64,000 bases of DNA, from contig VCMS01000227.1 in NCBI GenBank assembly GCA_022539475.1, forward strand, positions 1 through 64,000. The letters run 5' to 3'. How positions within the stretch are numbered: position 1 is the first letter of the stretch; each line of letters opens with the position of its first letter. Below the pieces are notes generated by a model that worked only from the letters and a program-made list of their open reading frames with translations, did not search any database and was not told the origin of the DNA. The position numbers and the translations under genes were made by a program. Origin of the DNA: Gracilaria domingensis. Lineage: Eukaryota; Rhodophyta; Florideophyceae; Gracilariales; Gracilariaceae. Below are positions 34,663 to 44,347 of this stretch, in pieces.

Positions 34663-35089
34663 TGTAGTGCAATGAGAGGCACCGCCCTGACGGGTGCATA
34701 GTATTAGTTTATTTAGTTAGTGTGCACAGGGTGCACCTCGGGGCCCCACATGTGTAGGGTTATGACAGTTGTCGTGTCGCCCTTCGGGACCCCCCTTATA
34801 TGTAGATAGTTTATTATTTTCGACACGTGGCTTGTGCCCGTGGGAGGTGCACTTAAGCATCTCCCACCGGGCAGAGCTCAACGTGGTAAACCTCAAGCAC
34901 CCCCTAGCTGATTCTTTCATCGTCTAGTTTCCCACAAGGGTCATCCTACCGTCACTACCGGTGCTGCCCGCCCATCTCGCGCCCCGTTGTTAGCGTCCGT
35001 TGAGTGCTCCTTCTTCCCTGCTTGGGTGCTGCGCAACTTGTTCCTTTATCAAGGCATAGTACGTTTTCACGGCCTATGGCTGTACTACA
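34663..35089 (+). repeat. 3' LTR of complete Ty3 element
   Basis: Aligned without gaps to the 5' LTR with 11 mismatches counted by eye. Followed by the CCCTG target copy at 35090-35094. Confidence 0.95.
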
Positions 35090-35094
35090 CCCTG

Positions 35095-38000
35095 CTACTC
35101 ACCCAGTCCTTCGTCTGGGCTCGTCTTATGTGAGTGTGCAAAGCGTTCGCACTACCTTACCGTTAGCTTCGCCTTGTGCGGGCTTGCCTCTCTCTTCTGA
35201 AGTCCGTTCTTCTTGGTTCCCCGTCCTCACGTCTTCTCCGTTGTGATTTTCTTTGCTGTTTTTGTTCCTTTTATCGTTGTTTCCCGTTTCTACTAGCCGC
35301 GGTTCCCTTTGGTGTTGCTCTTCTCCGTTTCTTCGTCGTTGTGCGGGCCTTCCCTGCCTGTATCCGTTTCCTTGCTTTTCGTCGTAGCCTTCGACTCTGG
35401 CTTTACTGGTTCTTTCGAGTTGCAATTCCGTTCCTGACATAGTGTTGCTTTCCAACTGTTGTTTGTAGACACCCGGTGTGATGCGGTGTAAGGTTCCTAT
35501 AGATCTACGGCCTTAAGGCAATCATTCAGAAGTAAGATGTTTGCAGGTGCTCTTTTTGCATTGTATGTGACTACTAACTTCTTGTTTGTTTTACATCAAG
35601 TGCCAAGGTCTTTCGTTTTATCCAGCGAGTACTAGTCCGTGGTTGACCCGGACGAGCGTCTAAGAGACGTTCACGATCCCGTTCCGCAGATAAACAAGTC
35701 GGCTATGCAGCCTCTTGACGGGACACACAAATGCCATATCTATTGCGTAGCCACTCAGAAGGAGAAGAGCTGTCGTAATCTTACACCGTCAAAGCGAATT
35801 TTCAAACGCTGTAGTCTCCGTGACATCAAGGTCTTGATTTAGCTTGAGATTGACGTTGATCAAGCCAACCGTCGCCATCGCTGCGCTTTGCGCAGTGCAA
35901 ACTTTATCGAGCTGGACATTCACTGCAAGGGTTGGAATATCCGATTCTCAAAATCCGACGATCTGCGCGTCCACTATAGAAGCCGACGACATGGTGCAAC
36001 ACTTAGAAGGAAGAACAATACTATCGTTTAAAGCACAGGTCCTGTTTTTTATTTTTTAGTTGTGATAATTTTTGTTTTCTTTTTTATTACTTATATTATT
36101 TTTGTTGTTTCATTTTAATATCTTTGTATATCGTTTGGTATGCCTCTTTTATTCTTGTGTTTATGCTTTTGTTGTTTGGCTTTTGCCGTACTCTATCTAC
36201 GTGAGTTTATATTTGGCTAGTGCTTCTTTGTCTTATTAGACTGTTACTCTACGAGACCAAACTTTATTTTTATCATCTTTGCCCCTTTTGGCTGTAACTG
36301 CCGACGCCATCACCAAAATGTTGTTTTCAAGTTGTTTTTGCAAGAGACAGGAGGTCATGAGCACGGTATGCACTGTAGCACGTCAGTCATGAACGGCAAT
36401 GAGATAAAAAAAGAATTCATTTCTCTTGGCCGCTGCGATGTGATTCACAATACAAGTCGGCGCTCTTGTGTGTACCACAGCGCTTGATGCTCCAGGATTA
36501 ATAATCCTTCAATGATCTTTTTTGATTTGGTATGCAAATACATATTTTGTGGTGATCACTTTGGAAGGTAAATACGCACAGCCATTATCTACGATCTACT
36601 AGAAAATATTATTTGGCCACGAGATCAAGCGTTGAAGGTGTGGAGGAAAATGAAGGAAACTGCTCAGCTCGGCGATGTTCGGTGCAGGAGTGTTATCAGC
36701 GAAATAGAGGTTGTACAGGCCGTAAAGCTATATTACAAAAGGTATTCAACACAACATTTATTACTGCAAATTTGTGGTTGAGCACTGGGGGGTGCACATG
36801 ATCGTCTTACCAGAATGCACGAGCGGCAGGTGGATGCATCAAAGAATGACTTGGCTGGTAACGCGGCTGGGTGGGTAGAGATTGACACAGCCACTACTGG
36901 TGGCGCTGGAAGAGCGCAAAGTTAAGCTGCGAGAGGCTTTCGCCGCGGCAACTGGATAACCTTACTTTCTGCAAGTAAGTTTGGCAGATAGGAGTGATTC
37001 GCTGCAGAGAAGTCAACGTCAGCAAAATATGGAGCCCATTGTGGACGCGTGACTGTTCGCTCTGAGAAGGACCAAAATAGCGAGAGTGGAATTGCGTATC
37101 GGCGATACGCAATGTGCTAAATTTGCCGGCAAAGCAGAAACCGCGTAGTTAGTTAGCTGTTAAGCTTTTGTTGTGCAACATCGGGAGCATTGTACAATTG
37201 AACATGTGTTGTGTGGTTTTGTCAAGCGGCTGCGGTCAGTGCGAACTAGAACATGAGCGGTTGACTGATGGGGGATATTAAATATTTATTTGTACTATGC
37301 TTTCATGGCGTCAACGAGGCATGAGGATCATGATGATGCAGTGCTACGCACCGCGGAGATTGTTGGCACAGGAGGGTTGACAACGTAGAGGAGGCGGCGC
37401 GGGGACGCTGTCTTCCGTGTCAACTTATTAGCAAGCGGAAGCATATGGCAGTGCGGTCTCGGGGCGGCGGCACGGGGCACAGTTGCACATCACAACGGGC
37501 CCATAACGTTAGCCATGCGCGCAGCAGCGACGGGCACAGCAATGCGGCACCAAATTGGTTGTGCCGGCGGCGCTTACGGTGACACGGTGCCACCGGCGCG
37601 CTTGTGAACCTGAAGCAGCACCGGCCAGCGGCCGCTGCGCGGCTAATGGCGCTCGGCGGCCACCGCGCGCACGCCGCCAGCAGCGGGCAACAACGTGGCC
37701 ACCCGCCGGCGCGCGCAGCGCGTCGTGACGCGCTGTACGCGCGCGGCGCAGAGCAGAAAAACGACAGTCGTAACAGCGCACGGCGAACGTATCAAATCAG
37801 TTCGAATAACGCACACGCTCACCACCGACGTCACGCGCGCCGCCGCGCTCCGCGCGCCGCTTGAGCGCTGTTGACGCAGCATTACGGTGTGCGCTATAGT
37901 TATCGGCCGCCGCTGTATGCGCCGCCGCCCCTGCCGCTCCGCGCCGCACGCCCTGCCCAGCAACAACGCGTCCTGTCATAGTTCGTTGCCCCGTCCTCAC

Positions 38001-38185
38001 CCTCTGCTTGACGCCACTTGAGGCTAACCCAACCCTCGACGTCTACCGTTGCACCGCTCTTCTGTCCCCTCGCCGCCCATCTGCTTGCACACCCCCTCCT
38101 CTGCGCCACCACTCTCCGTTGAGTTGCGTTGCCTGCCGTTGCGTTGCGGTGCGTCGCGTCGCTACGCCCCTCTCCCCGCCCACGC
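35095..38185. other. Intergenic DNA with composition change, no gene supported
   Basis: The first 375 bases are pyrimidine-rich and may be the right part of an older interrupted LTR. A compact intron-like string (GTATGT, ACTAAC, CAAG) lies near 35563-35601. T-rich DNA follows at 36050-36300. From about 37370 the sequence turns GC-rich with many CGCG runs up to the next gene. Short frames at 35639-35842 and 35844-36059 were not convincing. Confidence 0.4.
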
Positions 38186-39307
38186 ATGGTGGTCATTCAT
38201 CTCAAATCGCAGTTCGTCAGCCTTATCGTCACCGTGCTATCGGGTGCGGCCGAGCTATGTCTCTTCGGAGCCGCGCTCGGATTCAACCGGTATGCCGAGT
38301 GCAACGCTCTCAAACGCGGCAGGCAGGTCAGCGTGCGTCTTCATCGAATGCGAACCAAGTTTCTCGCCGTGTTTGCCATGATCGTCTTCATCGTTCTGGA
38401 GGTTTTCATGTCCTTCTTCAGCGATCCCGCGCTCTCTCTCACACCCGAATCTCGCTCCTGCGTCTCTGTTGGCAGATATGACAGGAGCGATGGCGCCGTG
38501 TTCAATTTCAGCGCTGACTCCATATTCATATCATGCATTCGTGCCGAGGGGACTCAAACCTTTCAACGGATTGGCAACCGCAGCCTCGAAGACGCTGACG
38601 TGCGTTGCTCCAAGACCGCCCTGTACAAGTTTGTTAATGAGGGTCGTGAATTGAGTACCCTTGATCCGAGTGAAGAGCGCGCCTGCATTCCCGACTTTGG
38701 TTGCGTTTTCCTCGAACTTAGAGGCCGACGCATGCGCTTCTCTGCTCTAATCAATGAGACTGAGATTGATCTAATAATACAGGAAAGATTTCTAGTTCCC
38801 TATCTTGAAACTATCTTGATGTTCGACATAGACAAGGACCAGGAATCTTTGTTAGCGCGGCGAGCCGTCAACGCGTTCGCCGAGAACGTGAACGACCCGC
38901 TGGAACTGCGCCGAAGAGTACTCACCTCATCTGAGGTAAGCACCTGCCCATTCTTCCGCTCAGAAGACGCAACCGAGGTTCCGCTGGCGCTCATCATTGT
39001 CATCGGCGTGTCGTGGGCGCTGTCTCTGCTTGCGTTCCTCGGAACGCTCATGTTCAGACGGCACATATTCTACGACATGGGAGATCCACTGCATTGGGCA
39101 CAGCGCACGTACAGACACGTTGACGAGCCCATCACTGGAAACCCGGTGGTCACCAGTGTGTACGAACATGGCGAGCGGCTCATGTACGTGTCGAGCTCTT
39201 CATCCGACGAGTACGACTTCCTGAGAAAGGTGGGCTCAAGCCTGCGCAGCCGCTTCACGCGCAGCAGGCCGCGAGACAATGAGTCCGTGGAGGAGCAGCG
39301 CGTGTAG
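38186..39307 (+). CDS. Three-helix membrane protein, unknown function
   Basis: 373 residues from the ATG at 38186, which precedes the first hydrophobic segment; the frame is open upstream by 19 codons with no hydrophobic character. Helix 1 is at about 7-30 (SLIVTVLSGAAELCLFGAAL). Helix 2 is at about 55-75 (FLAVFAMIVFIVLEVFMSFF). Helix 3 is at about 267-290 (ALIIVIGVSWALSLLAFLG). The loop between helices 2 and 3 is about 190 residues. It has several Cys and three potential N-glycosylation sites (NFS, NRS, NET), so it is probably lumenal or extracellular. The tail after helix 3 is about 85 residues, Ser/Arg-rich and acidic at the end. I recognise no family. Confidence 0.75.
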   Translation: MVVIHLKSQFVSLIVTVLSGAAELCLFGAALGFNRYAECNALKRGRQVSVRLHRMRTKFLAVFAMIVFIVLEVFMSFFSDPALSLTPESRSCVSVGRYDRSDGAVFNFSADSIFISCIRAEGTQTFQRIGNRSLEDADVRCSKTALYKFVNEGRELSTLDPSEERACIPDFGCVFLELRGRRMRFSALINETEIDLIIQERFLVPYLETILMFDIDKDQESLLARRAVNAFAENVNDPLELRRRVLTSSEVSTCPFFRSEDATEVPLALIIVIGVSWALSLLAFLGTLMFRRHIFYDMGDPLHWAQRTYRHVDEPITGNPVVTSVYEHGERLMYVSSSSSDEYDFLRKVGSSLRSRFTRSRPRDNESVEEQRV

Positions 39308-40063
39308 GCGCGAGCGAGTCCGGTGGTGCTGGCGAGCAAATTTTCGATGTTTATTGCTGACGCTGCCCAAATATGACCTCACCTCTGTCAACTGCTCTGC
39401 CGCGGAGCACGAGCCGCACCTCTTCCAGGCATTGGTCTCGAGGCCAATGGCTGGCCGAGAACCCAAGCGCGGCAAGCCCGTTGTCTCGCGACCCGCGAGC
39501 TCGCCTACTCGCGCTCGAGCTTTGCCTGCATCGCTGACTATATCGGCTCTTGCGCAATCCCGCAGTTCAACAACATGTTGCAAACCACGGCTACCGACGG
39601 TAGCGCTCTGCCACCAAATCGTAGAGCTCAGTCGGATCGAGGCAAATTGTTCTGTGCAGCAGTTGTATCTTCCTGAAGTGGGTGTAAATATGATGTGTAT
39701 CCCTTACTGTTGATCCATGTCTACGGGCCAAATGCAAATGGCCTGCCACTTCAGTGCCAAGCTTGTCTTGCAACTTACTGTATGTCAGTTCAGACGTTTT
39801 GCAACGCCGCGGACCACGGCCAAAGTCCCGTATACTAGGCACCATTTGCGTATGACGTTGGCACCCTGGGTATGCGTTTGTCACGTCGATACCAAACGCG
39901 CACACGTTTGGCCCAACTCTGATCGCATATATTGTTCTTCTTCCGCGTACGAACCTGGTGACGCCAATTTCTATGCGAAAAAGAAATGTTTCATCTTGTC
40001 TTTAATCGGGATTGACGACATGTAGATGTTCAAATATGCCTCAGCTTGTGTATGATCGCTGGT
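39308..40063. other. Convergent intergenic spacer
   Basis: Lies between the 3' ends of two convergent genes. A minus-strand frame (39591-39905) is protein-like in places but lacks a start context and any motif. No other feature was seen. Confidence 0.4.
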
Positions 40064-41422
40064 CTATTCATACTCCTTCGCGTTCACCTTGATGCCGTGC
40101 AATTTGAAGCACAGCACAGGAACACCATCTTCGAAACTTGCAAACCTCAAGTAAAACGTGGCATCCCCCTTGATGTCCGATTGCCTATCATGCATCACGG
40201 ATGAGATTAAACCTATTGCTACATCCTCTCGTTCATCAGCAACGCGTACATAAGAATCAGCATTCATGTGCACCAACACAGAGACCAAGTCTGCATCGTA
40301 AGCATAGGCTTCGCACTGTGGACGCTGAATTTCCGTTGCACGCTCCCTTTCCTTCCTGCTCTCTCGGAATGCGCATATGCTCATATCCACGATTGCATCG
40401 AACACTTTCTCCTCAAGTGCCACGAGTATGTGCGTATGCGCATATTGACATTTCCCAGGGCGTTCCTTCACTATATCCGGATACGGCTCAGCACCTGGGT
40501 TATAGTACAACAAGCGTACATTCTTCACCGGTATAAAAGGCAACGTAGTTTCATCAATATACCGAAACCCAATGTATGAAAAAGTGGGAGATCCCAACTT
40601 GCCAAGTGTAAACGGAGACTCTACTACAAACTTGCTGCTGATGAGCACATCGTCTTTAAAGACCTGTGCGTAAGCGGGTTCACGAACTTGCAAAGTGGCC
40701 ACACCTTCGTGTTCATGTTGTCGTACGAACGAACTTCTGGGCTTGCCAGTAATTGCGTTCTCTCGACCGGAGTGTACATAAGAGATGTCTTCGAATTGAG
40801 ACTCTTCGCTCTTACAGGAAGAAGAACTCAAATCGCACGGCTCTGAGTCGATGACCTCTTTGGAAGAAACAAGTGTCTCGACCGATTGGCGTGCGGCAGG
40901 TGATGATGACTCCATCAGAGATCCATGCCTAGAGGGCCAGGAATCGACTAAAGAGTTTGAATCCAAACATTCCCAACTACCCGTTGACGGTTGATGTTTG
41001 GCTTCAGAAATAGACGAATGCCTTGAAATCGCCGACACTTTCACGTGAGGTGTTTCATCCGTATACCTTGGCTTTTGCAACAACTTAATGCGTTTTGTTG
41101 TGCGTTGCAACTTCCTCTGTAAGGATTTGACCCTTTTGGTCAGCCGTTCGTTTCGCTTATGTGCATCGTTCACCTTCTTCTTCACGTCTCGAATCCGAGG
41201 GATACCCCCGTCTTTCAACTGAGAAGGAAGGGTTTCATATGCTTCCTTTAACAATCTGGCATGCATCAAAAACGTTTGGAGAGCGTCCACTGTCTCAATA
41301 AGAGCTGAACTGGGTACAAAATCTCCGGCGCATCCTCTCAAAACAGTCTCTGTAGACTGAAACGCCGAATTGGCATGCGCTGCGGCGTTCATAAACCTCT
41401 GACGGTCAAAATCCAGGTTCAT
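40064..41422 (-). CDS. Coiled-coil protein of 452 aa, unknown function
   Basis: The single-exon frame begins MNLDFDRQRFMNAAAHAN. Residues about 83-117 are strongly basic and heptad-like (KKVNDAHKRNERLTKRVKSL), predicting a short coiled coil. A Ser-rich, probably disordered region spans about 130-215. The C-terminal half (about 225-452) looks globular, with alternating hydrophobic stretches (DVLISSKFVVESPFTLG, FYLRFASFEDGVPVLCFKL). An organisation of helix, linker and beta-rich C-terminus could suit a membrane-binding or trafficking adaptor, but that is only a guess. It is divergent from the methyltransferase fusion gene, sharing a 900-bp upstream region. Confidence 0.7.
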   Translation of the reverse strand: MNLDFDRQRFMNAAAHANSAFQSTETVLRGCAGDFVPSSALIETVDALQTFLMHARLLKEAYETLPSQLKDGGIPRIRDVKKKVNDAHKRNERLTKRVKSLQRKLQRTTKRIKLLQKPRYTDETPHVKVSAISRHSSISEAKHQPSTGSWECLDSNSLVDSWPSRHGSLMESSSPAARQSVETLVSSKEVIDSEPCDLSSSSCKSEESQFEDISYVHSGRENAITGKPRSSFVRQHEHEGVATLQVREPAYAQVFKDDVLISSKFVVESPFTLGKLGSPTFSYIGFRYIDETTLPFIPVKNVRLLYYNPGAEPYPDIVKERPGKCQYAHTHILVALEEKVFDAIVDMSICAFRESRKERERATEIQRPQCEAYAYDADLVSVLVHMNADSYVRVADEREDVAIGLISSVMHDRQSDIKGDATFYLRFASFEDGVPVLCFKLHGIKVNAKEYE

Positions 41423-42323
41423 TGTTAACGAAGAAGGCTAAACACAAGAGGCAGAAGAATAGAAAGTGGGATATTGAAAAATGTTGAGCTTTCAAGTTGG
41501 AGAGCGGTTGATGACTAAGACAGTCCGAATTAGAGTCGGTCGGACGCAGAACAAATAGGGCGGCGATTGCTTTTATGCACTTCGGATTTTCGCCGCTGGA
41601 ACATGAAAGAGGCACGCCGTGCTGGAACAGAGTGCTTCTGGGCATCCCTGACCACTGCACAGGGCAATCAGCACTTAGCGACGAAGTTGGTGGAAGCGCG
41701 CTTTGGGCTATGAACAGTGTGCCCAAAGAGATCGTGACGTGGCGCGGCCCAGAAGTTGTCTATTATTTGCGCCAAGCTCATGTGCGCTACGCGTTTCAGT
41801 TCACCGCCAGAGCATTGCACCTCGTGTTGGTTGTCATTTAAGGCCTAATGATGGAACTTGGAATATTGCCACAACAACGACAACAACAGTTGAATTACGT
41901 CTCGAACTCAGCGCTTTATTTGTTGTTAAAGTTGATCCCGAAGAAGACCGGCACTTTTCGACTACAGTATGCAGGAATTAGACTACTGCGCCCAAACTGG
42001 TAGGGAGAGGGGGAGAGCTACAGGTAGCCTTCTATTGCCAAGCGTTCAATCTTCGGGATCATAGACTGTGATCTCTGTACTACACAAAGAGTCTGTAGTG
42101 TCAAAACTTTTTGACTCAAAAGGGTAGACAAAGCCGCCTTCATTGTTGACTTGCCTTGCTACCCTTGTAATAGGGCCAGTCAAAGAGTGTCGAAATACTT
42201 TTATCTTTTTAGAACATACGAAGGTAAAAGTTTCGCGAGTAAAACGAACGTTCGTTCTGGCAAAGAGCTCTGTAAGACGGTTTCGCATCTTTGGTCACCC
42301 GCATTTACTGAGCAATTCCTTCA
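41423..42323. promoter_or_regulatory. Divergent upstream region
   Basis: 900 bp separate two outward-facing start codons and must contain both promoters. A short ACAACA/ACGACA-type simple repeat lies near 41870-41890. No TATA box could be assigned with confidence. Confidence 0.4.
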
Positions 42324-44168
42324 ATGAGCGATGAGGAAGCAGCTCAACATGACTTTAAGCCGTGGGCACCGAAGATACGGGAAGTTCCAAAGCGGGTTGA
42401 TGGGCTTGACTTGAAAATAGCCGAACAAATCACACGACGTATACTGCTGCACGATGTAGCACTGCCCGTGTATACCCTTCCACCTCCACATCCATCAAAC
42501 TTTCCGAGACTGACTTCTTTTCTTGAACCCAATGGGTTTGCTAGTATACCACAGACGGTGGATCCCGCATCCAGAGGGCTTTCCCATGGACCGGTCCCAA
42601 AATATGGCGTTCCCCCGGCCCGGGCCGACAAGAAGCGTGCCCAAATACGGTATCTCGTTTCGGTCCTTTCCATTCTCGTCGAGGCCCATCCTGTGAGGTA
42701 TCCAACAATAGTTGATCTTTGTGGTGGTTGCGGTCATGTTGCGCTGGTTATCGCTACACTCTTCCCAGACTCCTCGGTACACATCGTTGACGAGAACAGC
42801 ACCGCTCTGTCTATCGCCTCGGACCGAGCCAAAAGGGCACAACTCAACAACATTCAAACCCACCATGTCGCTGTACAAAAGCTGTCTCTTTCTTTTGACA
42901 TTGCTCTGGCTTTGCATGCATGTGGAGGTGCTTCTGATGCCGTTATTTCCGCTGCTGTCCGCTCAAATGCTGCACTTCTAGTGGTTCCGTGTTGCGTTGG
43001 TGCTATAGTCTCATCGCGTGGTAAAACGACCGGAGCCGCATCTTGCACAAATCCAGTAATAGATTTCTGTGATCGTTCTGAGATAGACTGGCATGTACCA
43101 AGGAGTACCGTGTTTAGGGGTTTGCTCGAAGAGGGTGAATACGACTGCCTTGCGAAAGCAGCAGATTTCGGGGAACATGGGATAGATGACTGGAGAAAGC
43201 TGTCGAAAGCATTGGTGGAATGGGATCGTCTACAGTGGCTCCGTGCGGATCATTATCAGATAAGACTGACAAAGATGAGACCTTTATCATGCACTCCGAA
43301 GAATGATGTGCTTGTTGCATGGCCAGAGAAGGAAGGTTTTAAGTTTACAGGAGATTGGCTGTCTGATGAGCTAGCGAACGGATTTGTTCGCGACGTTGTA
43401 GACGGGAGTGTACTGAATGGCCTTGGTGCGACTGAGGTAATGGAAGTGGAACGAAGTTTAAGGGCTTTGGTGTGCGATGAGAATTCAAATGGTATCTACC
43501 GTTCTGCCATTGGTGCTGGCAAAAGGCGACGAAAAGTCGTTCATGCTGTTGCTGAGTCTTTGGGTTTGTGGCATCGAAGCGATGGTCGTGGAGCACAACG
43601 CACTGTGGTGGTGTCTCGAAGCCCATATTGGCCTTTCTTCTTTGACAATTATATTGGGCTCGGCGGTGCCACGGTAGAGGCAATATGTACAGCTTACCTA
43701 AGCAAAGTACCCAAAAGTCTTGTGGAGCGTCGTATCTTGGTTCGAGGTCGACCTCACCATGTTACTATCATTTCACCTACAGAAGTCAACCTCATTAATT
43801 CTGTTTATAGAGACGATCCAGATATGTGTCTTGAGTTGGTCTCTCGGCGGTTATTCGGCTCTTCTTTGCTAGTTTTAGGTCTGGGTCGCGTTCAGTGCTC
43901 TTCAACGACAAACGGCTTAGTAGCTTGGGACGGAAACGAAGCGGAATCTGAAATTAGACCAAGTTTCTCGAAACAAGTTCGTGTAGCATACTACGCTGTT
44001 ATCAAATGGCCGGAAGCACAACGTTTGAGAAACGAAATGGGTTTGCCACAGAAGGATTTCCACATAACCTTGGGATTCACAGATAAGGACATCCACAATT
44101 GTCGGAAAGATGTCAACACTTTAGTACATCGAGATGAGCGAGAATACACCTTGACTTCAATAAGTTGA
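42324..44168 (+). CDS. Methyltransferase - R3H - 2H phosphoesterase fusion protein
   Basis: 614 residues, single exon. Residues 129-205 form a SAM-dependent methyltransferase core of the GSTCD-like type: motif I VDLCGGCGHV (130-139), an acidic residue after beta 2 (HIVDEN), and LHACGGASD (198-205) followed by PCC (222-224). These are also seen in GSTCD-type methyltransferases. Residues about 400-432 match an R3H domain, with R403-x3-H407 and GLWHRSDG, a single-stranded nucleic-acid binder. Residues about 475-600 carry two H-x-T-x motifs, HVTI (479-482) and HITL (580-583), in the setting KDFHITLGFTDKDIH. These are typical of 2H phosphoesterases of the Swiss-army-knife RNA-repair type. The combination suggests an RNA-modifying or RNA-repair enzyme (inference). 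All three active-site signatures appear intact. I do not know of this exact fusion. Confidence 0.8.
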   Translation: MSDEEAAQHDFKPWAPKIREVPKRVDGLDLKIAEQITRRILLHDVALPVYTLPPPHPSNFPRLTSFLEPNGFASIPQTVDPASRGLSHGPVPKYGVPPARADKKRAQIRYLVSVLSILVEAHPVRYPTIVDLCGGCGHVALVIATLFPDSSVHIVDENSTALSIASDRAKRAQLNNIQTHHVAVQKLSLSFDIALALHACGGASDAVISAAVRSNAALLVVPCCVGAIVSSRGKTTGAASCTNPVIDFCDRSEIDWHVPRSTVFRGLLEEGEYDCLAKAADFGEHGIDDWRKLSKALVEWDRLQWLRADHYQIRLTKMRPLSCTPKNDVLVAWPEKEGFKFTGDWLSDELANGFVRDVVDGSVLNGLGATEVMEVERSLRALVCDENSNGIYRSAIGAGKRRRKVVHAVAESLGLWHRSDGRGAQRTVVVSRSPYWPFFFDNYIGLGGATVEAICTAYLSKVPKSLVERRILVRGRPHHVTIISPTEVNLINSVYRDDPDMCLELVSRRLFGSSLLVLGLGRVQCSSTTNGLVAWDGNEAESEIRPSFSKQVRVAYYAVIKWPEAQRLRNEMGLPQKDFHITLGFTDKDIHNCRKDVNTLVHRDEREYTLTSIS

Positions 44169-44347
44169 TTAAAGCTACAACACTGTTAGTGACGAATTTG
44201 ACCAATCTACCTTGTATATCCTAAGAGAGGATGGCACTTACGAGTTGTACGAGGGAATAAGGGTAAAGAAAATAGAGGGATATGAGAGGTGTTCAGCAGC
44301 TTAGTTCGGCAGATCACCATCAAGAAGAGCCCTCTCCGCAACACAAT
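44169..44347. other. Short convergent spacer
   Basis: Only 179 bases separate the two convergent stop codons; both polyadenylation regions must lie here or overlap the neighbouring gene. Confidence 0.4.

Larger units (their letters stand above)
24643..35089 (+). mobile_element. Complete Ty3/gypsy chromodomain retrotransposon, 10447 bp, TSD CCCTG
   Basis: Identical-length LTRs of 427 bp lie at 24643-25069 and 34663-35089, and begin TGTAGT and end ACTACA. CCCTG flanks the element at 24638-24642 and 35090-35094. The order is LTR, primer-binding site, gag, pol (protease, RT, RNase H, integrase, chromodomain), a long non-coding stretch, polypurine tract, LTR. By eye the LTRs differ at 11 of 427 positions, so insertion is fairly recent. 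Despite this, gag has one stop and pol has three, with no frameshifts. Confidence 0.95.

Noticed and set aside
39591-39905. Minus-strand 104-residue frame between convergent genes
   Set aside because: Some stretches look protein-like, but there is no motif and no supporting frame continuation.
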